Of a stretch of DNA of 64,000 nucleotides, positions 54,665-63,679 are shown piece after piece. The position numbers were made by a program, and so were the translations under genes. The stretch comes from Sphingomonas kaistensis (lineage in GTDB: Bacteria > Pseudomonadota > Alphaproteobacteria > Sphingomonadales > Sphingomonadaceae). The DNA is taken from contig NZ_CP145607.1 in the NCBI RefSeq assembly GCF_036884275.1, forward strand, positions 1,041,001 through 1,105,000, written 5' to 3'. The notes beneath the pieces were generated by a model, which saw only the letters and a list, made by a program, of their open reading frames with translations, was not told the origin of the DNA and did no database searches. How positions within the stretch are numbered: position 1 is the stretch's first letter; each line of letters begins with the position of its first letter.

Positions 54665-55462
54665 TCAAGCCGCCTGGCGAGGGGCGTTCGGCACGTGCCG
54701 CTGCACCAGCGTATAAGCGCGCTCGTACCAGACGGTGCCGGGGTAGTTGCGACCGAGCACCGCCGCCGCCTTCACCGCTTCGTCCGGGGTGCCGAGCGCA
54801 AGATAGCTTTCGGTCAGACGCATCAGCGCTTCGGGCGTGTGGGTGGTGGTCTGATACTTATCGACCACCTCGCGGAAGCGGTTGACGCTGGCCAGCCAGT
54901 TGCCCGCGCGCTGGTAATAGCGGCCGATTTCCATTTCCTTGCCGGCGAGCTGATCGTTGATGAGATCGAGCTTCAGCCGCGCATCGGCCGCATAGCGGCT
55001 TTCGGGATAGCGGCGGATGAGTTCGTTAAACGCATCGCTCGACTGAAGCGTAATCTTCTGGTCGCGGGTGACGTCGCCGATCTGATTGTAATAGCTCATC
55101 GCGATCAGGTAATTGGCGTAGGGCGCGTCCTTGTTACCCGGATGGATGGTCAGGAAGCGCTGGGCCGAGCTGATCGCGTCGGGATAGGTCTTGGCCATGT
55201 AATAGCTGAACGCGCTCATCAGCTGCGCGCGGCGGGCCCAGACCGAATAAGGATGCTGGCGCTCGACCTCGTCGAAGATCTTCGCCGCCTGCTCATATTC
55301 ACCGCGGTCGAGGCGGTTCTTGGCGAGCGCGTAAAGCGTGTTCACGTCGCGCGCGACATAGGCGGTGTCGGCCTTGGTCCGCCCGCGACCGGCGCAGCCG
55401 GCGGCCGGCAGCACGACCGCGACGCCGAGAGCGAGGAGAAACAGACGATTGGGCTTCAGCAT
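54665..55462 (-). CDS. bamD: Outer membrane assembly lipoprotein BamD
   Basis: A 265-residue lipoprotein ('MLKPNRLFLLALGVAV', Cys in 'AAGCAG') with TPR repeats: 'LYALAKNRLDRGEYEQAAKI', 'HPYSVWARRAQLMSAFSYYM' and 'PYANYLIAMSYYNQI'. BamD is an essential part of the BAM complex folding outer membrane beta-barrels. ATG 55462 places the signal properly. Confidence 0.94.
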   Translation of the reverse strand: MLKPNRLFLLALGVAVVLPAAGCAGRGRTKADTAYVARDVNTLYALAKNRLDRGEYEQAAKIFDEVERQHPYSVWARRAQLMSAFSYYMAKTYPDAISSAQRFLTIHPGNKDAPYANYLIAMSYYNQIGDVTRDQKITLQSSDAFNELIRRYPESRYAADARLKLDLINDQLAGKEMEIGRYYQRAGNWLASVNRFREVVDKYQTTTHTPEALMRLTESYLALGTPDEAVKAAAVLGRNYPGTVWYERAYTLVQRHVPNAPRQAA

Positions 55463-55530
55463 GGATGCCTTTCTAGGGCAGTCGGAGGGGCAGGCCAAGC
55501 GCTCTTGAGCGGGTGTGGCTGAACCGCGGC

Positions 55531-56493
55531 TTACACCACCGCGCCGTCGCCGCCGGTGACCCTGGCGGCCTTGTCCTCGACCTTGAGGAAGCTGTCGGGC
55601 TTAACCCCCAGCCAGACCAGGATCGGGGCCGAGATGTAGATCGACGAATAGGTGCCGATGAAGGTGCCGAGCAGAATGGCGGCGGTGAGGCCGAAGATGA
55701 CGTCGGGGCCGAGCAGCAGCAGGACGGCGAGCGCGAGCATGATCGAGCCCGAGGTCACGATGGTCCGCGACAGGGTTTCGTTCAACGACAGGTTGAGCAA
55801 TTGCACCGTCTGCATCTTGCGGAACTTGCGCATGTTCTCGCGGATGCGGTCGTAGATCACCACCGTGTCGTTGAGCGAATAACCGACCACCGCGAGGAAG
55901 GCGGCGACGATGTTGAGGTCGACCTGCAACTGCGTCAGCGCGAAGAAACCGAGAATCAGCGCGACGTCGTGGAACAGGGTGACCAGCGCCCCGACGCCGA
56001 ATTGCCATTCGAACCGGAACCAGATGTAAATCGCAACCCCAAGCATGGCGAGCGTGATCGCCAGCAAGCCGTCCTTGGCAAGCTCGTCCGAGACTTTGCC
56101 GGACACCGCTTCGGCGGCTCCCACGGTGACGCCCGGATATTGCGCCTGAAGCATGCCGCGCACCTTGTCGGTGATCGCGGCGGCCTGCGATTGCGGGCCT
56201 TCGGGGCGGGGCAGGCGGATCTGGTAGGTTTTGCCGTCGCCGAATTCCTGGATGCTGGCTTCGCCGACGTCGAGCGCTTCGACCCGGCTGCGCAGATCCT
56301 CGATCGCGACAGGCTGGGCAAAGGTGGTGCGAACCACCTGGCCGCCGATGAAGTCGACGCCGAGGTTCAGGCCCTTCACCGCGACCAGCGCCAGGCTTGC
56401 GGCGGTGACCAGGATCGACAGCAGAAGGGCGATGTTGCGCACCTTCATGAAGTCGATGTTGGTGTTGTCGGGAACGAGCTTCAGAAGCTTCAT
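55531..56493 (-). CDS. secF: Protein translocase subunit SecF
   Basis: A 320-residue membrane protein with six TM helices and a periplasmic P1 region. Family motifs: 'GLNLGVDFIGGQVVRTTF', 'FHDVALILGFFALTQLQVDL' and 'VVGYSLNDTVVIYDRIREN'. With SecD it uses the proton gradient to assist Sec export. It follows secD with a 12 bp gap. Confidence 0.96.
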   Translation of the reverse strand: MKLLKLVPDNTNIDFMKVRNIALLLSILVTAASLALVAVKGLNLGVDFIGGQVVRTTFAQPVAIEDLRSRVEALDVGEASIQEFGDGKTYQIRLPRPEGPQSQAAAITDKVRGMLQAQYPGVTVGAAEAVSGKVSDELAKDGLLAITLAMLGVAIYIWFRFEWQFGVGALVTLFHDVALILGFFALTQLQVDLNIVAAFLAVVGYSLNDTVVIYDRIRENMRKFRKMQTVQLLNLSLNETLSRTIVTSGSIMLALAVLLLLGPDVIFGLTAAILLGTFIGTYSSIYISAPILVWLGVKPDSFLKVEDKAARVTGGDGAVV

Positions 56494-56505
56494 GGGTCAG
56501 CGGCC

Positions 56506-58098
56506 TCAGATATGCAGTTCGCGGGGCCGCTTGCGCTTGACCCACAGGGCCACCAGCAGGCGGGTGAAGTTCACCGCGGTGAACACCGAGGTGATGATGC
56601 CGATCAGCAGCACGATGGCGAAGCCGCGCACCGGGCCCGAGCCGAAATACCACATCATCGCCGCGGCGATGGTGTTGGTGATGTTGGCGTCGAAGATGGC
56701 GGTGGATGCTTCCTTGTAGCCGGTGTCGATCGCGTCGAGCAGCTTGCGGCCGCGCCGTTGCTCTTCTCGGATGCGCTCGTTGATCAGCACGTTGGCGTCG
56801 ACCGCCGCACCGATGGTCAGCACGAAGCCGGCGATTCCGGGCAGGGTGAGCGCGGAGCCGAAGATGCCCATGATCGCAAGGATCATGAAGGCGTTCACCA
56901 GCAGCGCGATGTTCGCGTAGACTCCGAACCGGCCATACGTGATGATCATGAAGAGCATCACGGCCAGCACCGCCACGGCGGAAGCGACCAGGCCCTTGCT
57001 GATCGAATCGCGGCCGAGTTCGGCCGACACGGTACGCTCTTCGATGACATCGAGCTTCACCGGCAGCTTGCCCGACGACAGCGCGACGGCGAGCTCGTTG
57101 GCGGTTTCGACGGTGAAATTGCCAGAGATGGTCGCGGTGCCGCCGATGATCGGCTCGTTGATGTTGGGCGCCGACAGCACCTTGTTGTCGAGGATGATGG
57201 CAAACGGCTTGCCGACATTCTCGGTGGTGGCGCGCGCGAAACGGCGCGCACCGGCGGTGTCGAAGCCAAGCGTGATGTTCGGCGCGCCCGTCTGCTGATC
57301 AAAGGTCTGCTGCGCGCGGCTGACCTGATCGCCAGCGACCATCACCCGGCGCTGCACCGCGATCGGGCCCGAACCGTCGGCCATTTGCAACACCTGGCTG
57401 CCGGCGGGCGCACGGCCCTGGGCGACCTGATTGGGATCGGCGCGCTGATCGACCAGCTTGAACTCCAGGCGCGCGGTCTGACCGATCAGGCGCTTCAGCG
57501 CTTCAGGATCGTCGACGCCCGGCACCTGGACCAGGATGCGGTTGCCGCCCTGGTTGATCACGGTGACCTCGCGGGTGCCCGACGGATCGATGCGGCGGCG
57601 CACCACGTCGCGGGCGACGGTCATCGCATCCTTGACCGCTTGTTCGGCGCCCTGGGGCGTCGGGGTCATGATGACCCGGTTGCCGTCCACGGTGCTGACG
57701 TTCCAAGTGCGGGTGCCGGTCAGGCCTACCCCGGCGGTGAGGGTGCGAAGCCGCTCCACCGCCGCGTCGAGCTGCGAGGGATCGCGCAGCATGAAGCTCA
57801 CCCGCCCATCGGCGGTCGAGATGTCGCCGGTCTGAATCCGCGGATCGCGGCGCAACTCCTGCGACACGCTGTCTTCCATCGCCGCGAGCCGCTGCTTCTG
57901 AGCATCGGCAAGATCGGCTTCGAGCAGCAGCTGGCTACCACCGTTCAGATCGAGGCCGAGCGCAATCTGGGTGCGCGGGGCCAGACTGGGCCAGGTCGCG
58001 ACCTCGGACTTCGGAAAGAAGCTCGGGATGGCGAAGGCGACGCCGAGCGCGATGGCGAGGAAAATTCCCCAGATCTTCCACTTCGGCGGATCGAACAT
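56506..58098 (-). CDS. secD: Protein translocase subunit SecD
   Basis: A 530-residue membrane protein: N-terminal TM, large periplasmic P1 domain ('LGLDLNGGSQLLLEADLADA' start), and C-terminal five-TM RND-like part with 'LPGIAGFVLTIGAAVDANVL' and 'NERIREE'. ATG 58098 overlaps the yajC stop (ATGA), so yajC-secD-secF form one unit. Confidence 0.96.
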   Translation of the reverse strand: MFDPPKWKIWGIFLAIALGVAFAIPSFFPKSEVATWPSLAPRTQIALGLDLNGGSQLLLEADLADAQKQRLAAMEDSVSQELRRDPRIQTGDISTADGRVSFMLRDPSQLDAAVERLRTLTAGVGLTGTRTWNVSTVDGNRVIMTPTPQGAEQAVKDAMTVARDVVRRRIDPSGTREVTVINQGGNRILVQVPGVDDPEALKRLIGQTARLEFKLVDQRADPNQVAQGRAPAGSQVLQMADGSGPIAVQRRVMVAGDQVSRAQQTFDQQTGAPNITLGFDTAGARRFARATTENVGKPFAIILDNKVLSAPNINEPIIGGTATISGNFTVETANELAVALSSGKLPVKLDVIEERTVSAELGRDSISKGLVASAVAVLAVMLFMIITYGRFGVYANIALLVNAFMILAIMGIFGSALTLPGIAGFVLTIGAAVDANVLINERIREEQRRGRKLLDAIDTGYKEASTAIFDANITNTIAAAMMWYFGSGPVRGFAIVLLIGIITSVFTAVNFTRLLVALWVKRKRPRELHI

Positions 58099-58439
58099 CA
58101 GTCGTTCGCGCCCTTGGGAGTGGCATTCAGGACCTGGCTGAGGGTCGACTTGACCACGCGGACCTTGACGCCCGGGGCGATCTCGACCTCGGCTTCGCGT
58201 TCGTCGACGACGCGGGTGACGCGGCCGCGAATGCCGCCGGCGGTGATCACTTCGTCACCCTTCTTGACCGCCGCGATCATCGCCTGGTGATCCTTCACCC
58301 GCTTCTGCTGCGGGCGGATCATCAGGAAATAGAAGATGATGAAGATCAGCAGGAACGGGAAGATCTGCATGATGAAGGCGGTGGCTCCGCCGGGCGCTGC
58401 GGGTGCAGCGGCTGCGAGGGTCAGGCTCATCTCGTGCAT
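58098..58439 (-). CDS. yajC: Preprotein translocase accessory subunit YajC
   Basis: A 113-residue (or 110 from ATG 58430) single-TM protein: 'FLLIFIIFYFLMIRPQQKRV' followed by 'DHQAMIAAVKKGDEVITAGG'. YajC associates with SecDF. It is first of the yajC-secD-secF operon and lies beside tRNA-Pro. Confidence 0.95.
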   Translation of the reverse strand: MHEMSLTLAAAAPAAPGGATAFIMQIFPFLLIFIIFYFLMIRPQQKRVKDHQAMIAAVKKGDEVITAGGIRGRVTRVVDEREAEVEIAPGVKVRVVKSTLSQVLNATPKGAND

Positions 58440-58478
58440 CGGCGTCGCGGCTCTTTTCCAGCTTCAAGGAAAGAAAAA

Positions 58479-58555
58479 TGGTCGGGGCGACAGGATTCGA
58501 ACCTGCGACCCCCACACCCCCAGTGTGATGCGCTACCAGGCTGCGCTACGCCCCG
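58479..58555 (-). tRNA. tRNA-Pro (anticodon GGG)
   Basis: Minus-strand cloverleaf: acceptor CGGGGCG pairs CGCCCCG, D-arm GCGCAGCCTGGTAGCGC, anticodon stem TCACA/TGTGG around loop CTGGGGG (anticodon GGG), T-arm GGTTCGAATCC, CCA encoded (58479-58481). Confidence 0.95.
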
Positions 58556-58628
58556 ACCGGTGCCGCGCTGGCTAGCAGGCGACGTGCGGCGCAGATAGTT
58601 GGGGTGGACCGATTAGGCAAGGCAGGGA

Positions 58629-59345
58629 TTGGTGGCGGGGAGACGGAACACAGGCAGAAGGCGTCGCAAGGGCGGATTGGGAAGGCGAGTGCTGGTCGCA
58701 CTGCTTGCCCTTCCGGGGCTGGTCCTGCTCGCCGCGCTGGCCGGAAGCCTGCTGCCGCTCAATCGCGATTGGGATGAGCCGGCGGCCGGCACCACGATCT
58801 ATCTTCGCTCCAACGGCATTCACGTCGACATCGTCATGCCCGCGCAGGCCGGGGGCCTGGACTGGAGCGCCGTGCTGCCGCCAAGCCATGTGCGCGAGGC
58901 CCCGGCCGACGTGCGCTGGTACGGCTTCGGCGCGGGCGAGCGGCGGGTGTATCTCGAGACGCCGACGTGGAGCGATATCACGCTCAAGACCCTGTGGTCG
59001 GCGCTGACCGGAGGCGAGCGCGTGCTGCATGTCGATCAGACCGACCGGCCCGGCTTCGAGCTGCGCGCGATCCGCCTGCGACCCGAGGAGTATCGCCGGC
59101 TGTGGGCCGCCATCCGCGCCGATTTCGATGGCCAGCCGCGTCTCATCGATCATTCGGGCTACGGCCCCGACGATGCCTTTTACCAAAGTCGCGGCCGGGC
59201 CAGCGCCGTCAACACCTGCAACCAGTGGGTCGCCGACAAGCTGCGCCTCGCCGGGGTCCGGACGAGCGCCTGGACCCCGTTCGCACCGGGCCTCATGTGG
59301 CGGTATCGCACGGTCGATGCGGGCCTAGAGAACGTAGCGCGATAG
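58629..59345 (+). CDS. TIGR02117/DUF2459 family protein
   Basis: A 238-residue protein starting at TTG 58629 or GTG 58632 (GGCAGGGA upstream). A TM helix (about 21-43) anchors a periplasmic domain with '[16 protein letters not shown]', '[18 protein letters not shown]' and '[16 protein letters not shown]', the Cys/His block typical of TIGR02117 proteins, which resemble NlpC-like folds. Function unknown. Its last 21 bp overlap the end of convergent hslU. Confidence 0.85.
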   Translation: MVAGRRNTGRRRRKGGLGRRVLVALLALPGLVLLAALAGSLLPLNRDWDEPAAGTTIYLRSNGIHVDIVMPAQAGGLDWSAVLPPSHVREAPADVRWYGFGAGERRVYLETPTWSDITLKTLWSALTGGERVLHVDQTDRPGFELRAIRLRPEEYRRLWAAIRADFDGQPRLIDHSGYGPDDAFYQSRGRASAVNTCNQWVADKLRLAGVRTSAWTPFAPGLMWRYRTVDAGLENVAR

Positions 59346-60623
59346 GTCGGTGTTGCGGGCAAGGCTCGCGAGCTGCGATTCTACAAAGGCGGCATCGACG
59401 AGCAGCGTCTCGCCGCGGCGATCCTCGGCCTCGAAGCTGATGGTTTCGAGCAATTTCTCCATCACCGTCTGCAATCGCCGGGCGCCGATGTTCTCGACGC
59501 TTTCGTTGACCTCGGCCGCGATCTTGGCGAGCGCCCGGATGCCGTCCTCGGCAAATTCGATCGTCACGCCTTCGGTCGCCAGCAAGGCCCGATATTGATC
59601 GGCCAGACTGGCGCGGGTCGCGGAAAGGATGCGGACGAAATCGTCTTCGGTCAGGGCGCTGAGTTCGACCCGGATCGGCAGGCGGCCCTGAAGCTCGGGC
59701 AGCAGGTCGGACGGCTTGGCGACGTGAAACGCACCCGACGCGATGAACAGGATGTGGTCGGTCTTGAGGGGGCCGTATTTGGTCGCGACGGTGGTGCCTT
59801 CGATCAGCGGCAGCAGGTCGCGCTGGACGCCCTCGCGGCTGACCGATCCGCCGCGCACGTCGCTGACCGCGATCTTGTCGATCTCGTCGAGGAAGACGAT
59901 CCCGTTCGCTTCCGCATCGGCCAGCGCGGCGCGGGTGACGTCTTCCTGGTCGAGGCGCTTGTCGGCCTCTTCCTCGGTCAGTTTGGCGAAGGCCGAGGGG
60001 ACGGCGAGCTTGCGCCGCTTCTTGGGCGCGCCGCCCATCGCCTTGCTCATCATCTCGCTGAGATTGATCATCCCGACACCGCCCTGCCCGGGCAGGTCGA
60101 AGGGCATGGAAGGCGCCTCGGCAACGTCGATCTCGACTTCGGCGGTATCGAGGCTGCCGTCGCTGAACCGCTGGCGGAAGGAAGCGCGGGTTGCTTCGCT
60201 CGAGCCTTTGCCGGTCAGCGCATCGAGCAGCCGCTCCATCGCGGCTTCCTCGGCGGCCTGGCGGACGCGCTCGCGGCGGCGTTCTTTTTCGAGACGCACG
60301 GCCTCTTCCACTAGATCGCGGGCGATCTGTTCGACGTCGCGGCCGACATAGCCGACTTCGGTGAACTTGGTCGCTTCGACCTTCACGAATGGCGCGTCGG
60401 CGAGCTTGGCGAGGCGGCGGCTGATCTCGGTCTTGCCGCAGCCGGTCGGCCCAATCATCAGGATGTTCTTGGGCGTCACTTCCTCGCGCAGCTCGGGGCC
60501 GAGCTGCTGGCGGCGCCAGCGATTGCGCATCGCCACCGCCACCGCGCGCTTGGCGTCGGCCTGGCCGATGATGTGATCGTCGAGCGCAGCGACGATGGTC
60601 TTGGGAGTCAGGGCTTCGTTCAC
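59325..60623 (-). CDS. hslU: HslU ATPase subunit of the HslUV protease
   Basis: A 432-residue AAA+ unfoldase. Walker A 'GPTGCGKT' is at residues 58-65, with '[19 protein letters not shown]', Walker B '[13 protein letters not shown]', sensor '[20 protein letters not shown]' and a C-terminal '...DLSRYVL' that inserts into HslV. It follows hslV after a 12 bp gap. The ClpYQ complex degrades misfolded and regulatory proteins and is usually heat-inducible. Confidence 0.96.
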   Translation of the reverse strand: MNEALTPKTIVAALDDHIIGQADAKRAVAVAMRNRWRRQQLGPELREEVTPKNILMIGPTGCGKTEISRRLAKLADAPFVKVEATKFTEVGYVGRDVEQIARDLVEEAVRLEKERRRERVRQAAEEAAMERLLDALTGKGSSEATRASFRQRFSDGSLDTAEVEIDVAEAPSMPFDLPGQGGVGMINLSEMMSKAMGGAPKKRRKLAVPSAFAKLTEEEADKRLDQEDVTRAALADAEANGIVFLDEIDKIAVSDVRGGSVSREGVQRDLLPLIEGTTVATKYGPLKTDHILFIASGAFHVAKPSDLLPELQGRLPIRVELSALTEDDFVRILSATRASLADQYRALLATEGVTIEFAEDGIRALAKIAAEVNESVENIGARRLQTVMEKLLETISFEAEDRRGETLLVDAAFVESQLASLARNTDLSRYVL

Positions 60624-60635
60624 TTCGGGAATTTC

Positions 60636-61184
60636 CTAAACGGTCTCAACGACCACGCGGTCGTTGGTGAACACGCAAACTTCGGCGGCGATCGCCATGG
60701 CCTTGCGGGCGAGTTTTTCGGGATCGGGTTCGTAATCGACCAGTGCCTTGGCGGCCGACAGCGCGTAATTGCCGCCGCTGCCGATCGCCGCGATCCCACC
60801 TTCGGGCTCCAGCACATCGCCGTTGCCGGTGATGACCAGCAACACGTCGGCATCGGCGACGATCATCAGCGCTTCGAGATTGCGCAGGAATTTGTCGGTG
60901 CGCCAGTCCTTGGCGAGCTCGACCGCCGCGCGGAGCAGCTGGCCGTTATGCGCTTCGAGCTTCTTTTCCAGTCGCTCGAACAGGGTGAAGGCATCGGCCG
61001 TCGCGCCGGCGAACCCGCCGATCACCTTGCCGTCCTTGCCCAGCCGCCGGACCTTGCGGGCATTGGGCTTCATCACCGTATTGCCCATGCTGACCTGACC
61101 GTCGCCGGCGATTACCGTGCGACCTTCCTTGCGCACCCCGATGATCGTGGTGCCGTGCCATTGTTCCATATGTGTCCCGCTCAT
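60636..61184 (-). CDS. hslV: HslV peptidase subunit of the HslUV protease
   Basis: A 182-residue threonine protease. '[20 protein letters not shown]' gives the N-terminal nucleophile Thr12 after processing; '[12 protein letters not shown]' and '[20 protein letters not shown]' are family blocks. ATG 61184 overlaps the esterase stop (ATGA); an internal ATG at 61169 is an alternative. The eleven-residue propeptide is somewhat long but seen in alphaproteobacteria. Confidence 0.94.
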   Translation of the reverse strand: MSGTHMEQWHGTTIIGVRKEGRTVIAGDGQVSMGNTVMKPNARKVRRLGKDGKVIGGFAGATADAFTLFERLEKKLEAHNGQLLRAAVELAKDWRTDKFLRNLEALMIVADADVLLVITGNGDVLEPEGGIAAIGSGGNYALSAAKALVDYEPDPEKLARKAMAIAAEVCVFTNDRVVVETV

Positions 61185-62101
61185 GCTGTTGGCGGGGAGG
61201 TGGGAAGCCCGAGCACCGAGCGCAAGAAACGGACGGCATCGGCAAGCACCGAATGGCGGCCGCGAAAGGGTCGGGACAGCGCGACCACCGTGCCGGCATG
61301 GTCGCAGCCCTTGTAGACGATCAGCTCGCTGGCCGCGCCGATGCCTTTCAGCGCGGCGTCGAGGTTGCGGCTGTTCTTGGCGTAGACGAGGTGATCGGAA
61401 CTGCCGTGCTGAAGCAGCAGCGGCGGCGCGTCGGCGCGGCAATGGTTGATCGGCTGGGTTTCGGCCGGGTCGTGATGAGCGCCGAAGGTCGCGCGGCCGC
61501 GCCACTCGCGAAAGGGCGCGAAATCGAATGGGCCCGACAGCAATACGCCGGCGCGGATGAGGTCAGGTTCGAGCTGGACTGCGCCCAACCAGCGTGGATC
61601 GAGCGCGAGCATCGCGGCGATATAGGCGCCCGCGCTATGGCCACCGACGGTGATCTTGGCCGGGTCGCCGCCATATTCGGCAATGTGGGCGACGACCCAG
61701 CGAACCGCCATGGCGGCATCTTCGAGAAAGGCCGGGTAGCGAACTTCGGGCACCAGCCGATAATCGGGTACAACAGCAAGAAAGCCCTGACCCGCGAAGG
61801 CCGCGCCGGCGAAACCGTAATCGCCGCGCTCCCCCGCGTGCCAGCCGCCGCCGTAGAAGAAGATCATCACCGGGAGCCGGGCGCTATCGGGGTGGGTCGG
61901 CGCCCAGATGTCGAGCTTCTGGCGGCCAAGCGCGCCGTAGCTGATCCCATCCCCGACCTTGCGTGCGCGGTCGCCGCGACCCGGGGTCAGGCGGTCGATG
62001 GTGTTGAGCAGGGCGACCGGGCTCCAGCCGAAGCGGTCCACTAGTTCAGCGGCGGCACGGGGAATGTTCGGCCAGCGGCGGCGCCGCTTCGACCGGACCA
62101 T
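61181..62101 (-). CDS. Alpha/beta hydrolase (esterase/lipase)
   Basis: A 306-residue hydrolase of the BD-FAE/HSL-like group: oxyanion '[19 protein letters not shown]', nucleophile elbow '[14 protein letters not shown]', Asp in '[13 protein letters not shown]' and His in '[12 protein letters not shown]'. The N-terminus is basic ('[12 protein letters not shown]'). It is coupled to both neighbours by overlaps (TGATG with the PLD-like gene, ATGA with hslV). Confidence 0.9.
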   Translation of the reverse strand: MVRSKRRRRWPNIPRAAAELVDRFGWSPVALLNTIDRLTPGRGDRARKVGDGISYGALGRQKLDIWAPTHPDSARLPVMIFFYGGGWHAGERGDYGFAGAAFAGQGFLAVVPDYRLVPEVRYPAFLEDAAMAVRWVVAHIAEYGGDPAKITVGGHSAGAYIAAMLALDPRWLGAVQLEPDLIRAGVLLSGPFDFAPFREWRGRATFGAHHDPAETQPINHCRADAPPLLLQHGSSDHLVYAKNSRNLDAALKGIGAASELIVYKGCDHAGTVVALSRPFRGRHSVLADAVRFLRSVLGLPTSPPTA

Positions 62102-63564
62102 CAGACCGGCAGTTTCTTGCCCCTTCGCCGCAGCCGCTTGAACGGGCCGCGCAGGGGATCGAACAGGGTGCGGCGGGTCATCCCTTCGAACATCGCGTCG
62201 GGGCTCTTGGGGTCGAGCAGCTCGGTCTCGGCAATGAAGCAGGCCGTGTCGTCGGGCTTCTCGTAGGGCAGCGGTTCGAGCCGGCGGTCGCCGGGCTTGG
62301 TCAGCTCGGCGATGGTGGCGCGAAGCGAGCCGGTGCGCTCGAACACGTCGCGCACTTCCTCTTCGCTGGCGGCCAGATGCTCGGCCATCAGCCGCTCGCG
62401 GACATGGCGGACGCAGTCGCGGTGCTGAGGTTCGTCGATCAGCGCCAGATCGCACTCACTGTCGAGGCCGAGGCTGCGGTTATTTATGTTGGCCGAGCCG
62501 ATCTTGAGGAAAGCGTCGTCGACGATCATCACCTTGGCATGGACATAGATGTCCTGCCCGCCGGCGGTCTTGGGCGTGAAGATGCGGAAGCGATCTCCCG
62601 GATCGACCGCGCCGATGATCTTCATCAACCGCAGCCGGGTCGCGTCCATCGCTACCTGTTCGAGCCAGCCGTCGGCGGTGATCGGGGTGACGAGCACGAT
62701 CTCGGGCGGGTTGGGCGCTTCCAGCCGGCGCATGATCGCGGCGGCGATCTTGGGCGAGGTGAAATACTGGTTCTCGATATAGATGAAGCGCTGGGCGCTT
62801 TCGATCGCATCGACAAACAGCGCTTCCACCTCCTTGACCTCCTCCCACTCCTTGTAGGGGGCCTGGGTGCGGGCAATGGCGAAGCGGGCGTCGGTGAAAT
62901 GCGGCGTGAGCTCGTCGGGCCACAGGTCGTCACGCGGTTCGAGCTTGGGCAATTCCTCGCCCGTCGCCCGCCGCCAGCGATCGCCGCTGAGTTCGGCGAG
63001 CGCGCGGGCAAGCGGACCGTCGACCGCCATGGTGACGTCGTGCCACGGACCATAAGGTTCGCCGTTGGGTCGTACGCGCTTGGGCTCGTCGTCATGGTGG
63101 GCCGGGCGGTCCCAGCGGTCGCCGGTCATGTCGATCCCGCCGCAAATGGCGAAGCTGTCGTCGATCACCACGATCTTCTGGTGGTGGCTGCACCCCGCCG
63201 GATGGGCGTGATCGAGGGTAAAGGTGATCGACTTCTGCCACGCCAGCCGGGCGAGCCAGGCCAGCGCCTTGCCGCGAAACAGCAGCTTCAACGCGCCGAG
63301 ATCCCATTTCAGGATCCTGATGTCGACCTTCGGATTCTTCTTGGCCAGCGCCAGCAGGAAGTCGCCGAGGCTTTCGTCATTATCGTCGCGGTCGATCAGA
63401 ATGCGGGGGTCGAAATCCCAGCCGATGATCAGGATCCGGCGCTTGGCCCGTTCCATCATCTGGCGGACGATATGATAATAATCGCAGGCGTCGATGATGA
63501 CCGACGCGCGTCCCGCCTGCTCAATCCGCCAGCAATTGCGTCCCGGTTCGAGCTGTGGCCCCAC
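62101..63564 (-). CDS. Phospholipase D-like protein with two HKD motifs
   Basis: A 487-residue protein from GTG 63564 (AGGAGGG nine bases upstream, inside a hairpin). It begins 'LEPGRNCWRIEQAGRAS', common in bacterial PLDs. HKD motif 1 is 'HHQKIVVIDDSFAICGGID' near residue 127; motif 2 is 'HAKVMIVDDAFLKIGSANI' near 342, so both catalytic His/Lys pairs are present. No signal peptide or TM is clear. It may hydrolyse or transphosphatidylate phospholipids; cardiolipin synthase-type activity is possible. It heads the operon with an esterase and hslVU. Confidence 0.93.
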   Translation of the reverse strand: MGPQLEPGRNCWRIEQAGRASVIIDACDYYHIVRQMMERAKRRILIIGWDFDPRILIDRDDNDESLGDFLLALAKKNPKVDIRILKWDLGALKLLFRGKALAWLARLAWQKSITFTLDHAHPAGCSHHQKIVVIDDSFAICGGIDMTGDRWDRPAHHDDEPKRVRPNGEPYGPWHDVTMAVDGPLARALAELSGDRWRRATGEELPKLEPRDDLWPDELTPHFTDARFAIARTQAPYKEWEEVKEVEALFVDAIESAQRFIYIENQYFTSPKIAAAIMRRLEAPNPPEIVLVTPITADGWLEQVAMDATRLRLMKIIGAVDPGDRFRIFTPKTAGGQDIYVHAKVMIVDDAFLKIGSANINNRSLGLDSECDLALIDEPQHRDCVRHVRERLMAEHLAASEEEVRDVFERTGSLRATIAELTKPGDRRLEPLPYEKPDDTACFIAETELLDPKSPDAMFEGMTRRTLFDPLRGPFKRLRRRGKKLPV

Positions 63565-63567
63565 GAA

Positions 63568-63617
63568 AACGATCCCTCCTGTCCGCCCCTATCAAAAGGC
63601 GGACGGGAAGGATCGTT
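63568..63617 (-). promoter_or_regulatory. Long hairpin enclosing the ribosome binding site of the PLD-like gene
   Basis: On the minus strand an outer stem AACGATCC / GGATCGTT (63610-63617 with 63568-63575) and an inner stem GTCCGCC / GGCGGAC (63598-63604 with 63581-63587) flank TTCCC opposite AGGAG, about 19 bp with one mismatch and one wobble, around a 10 nt loop. The Shine-Dalgarno AGGAGGG (63574-63580) lies within the 3' arm, nine bases before the GTG start. It may mask translation initiation, or act as a terminator of the upstream gene (a short TTTT follows). Confidence 0.65.
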
Positions 63618-63679
63618 CCACAAGCGAAGCGATGCAAGGGGATTAAGTCATCGCTCCGCCGGGGGCCATTACGCGCCGG

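Noticed and set aside
55513-58290. 925-codon plus-strand open frame over secF-secD.
   Set aside because: Antisense image of the sec genes, His/Asp/Gly-rich and without family motifs.
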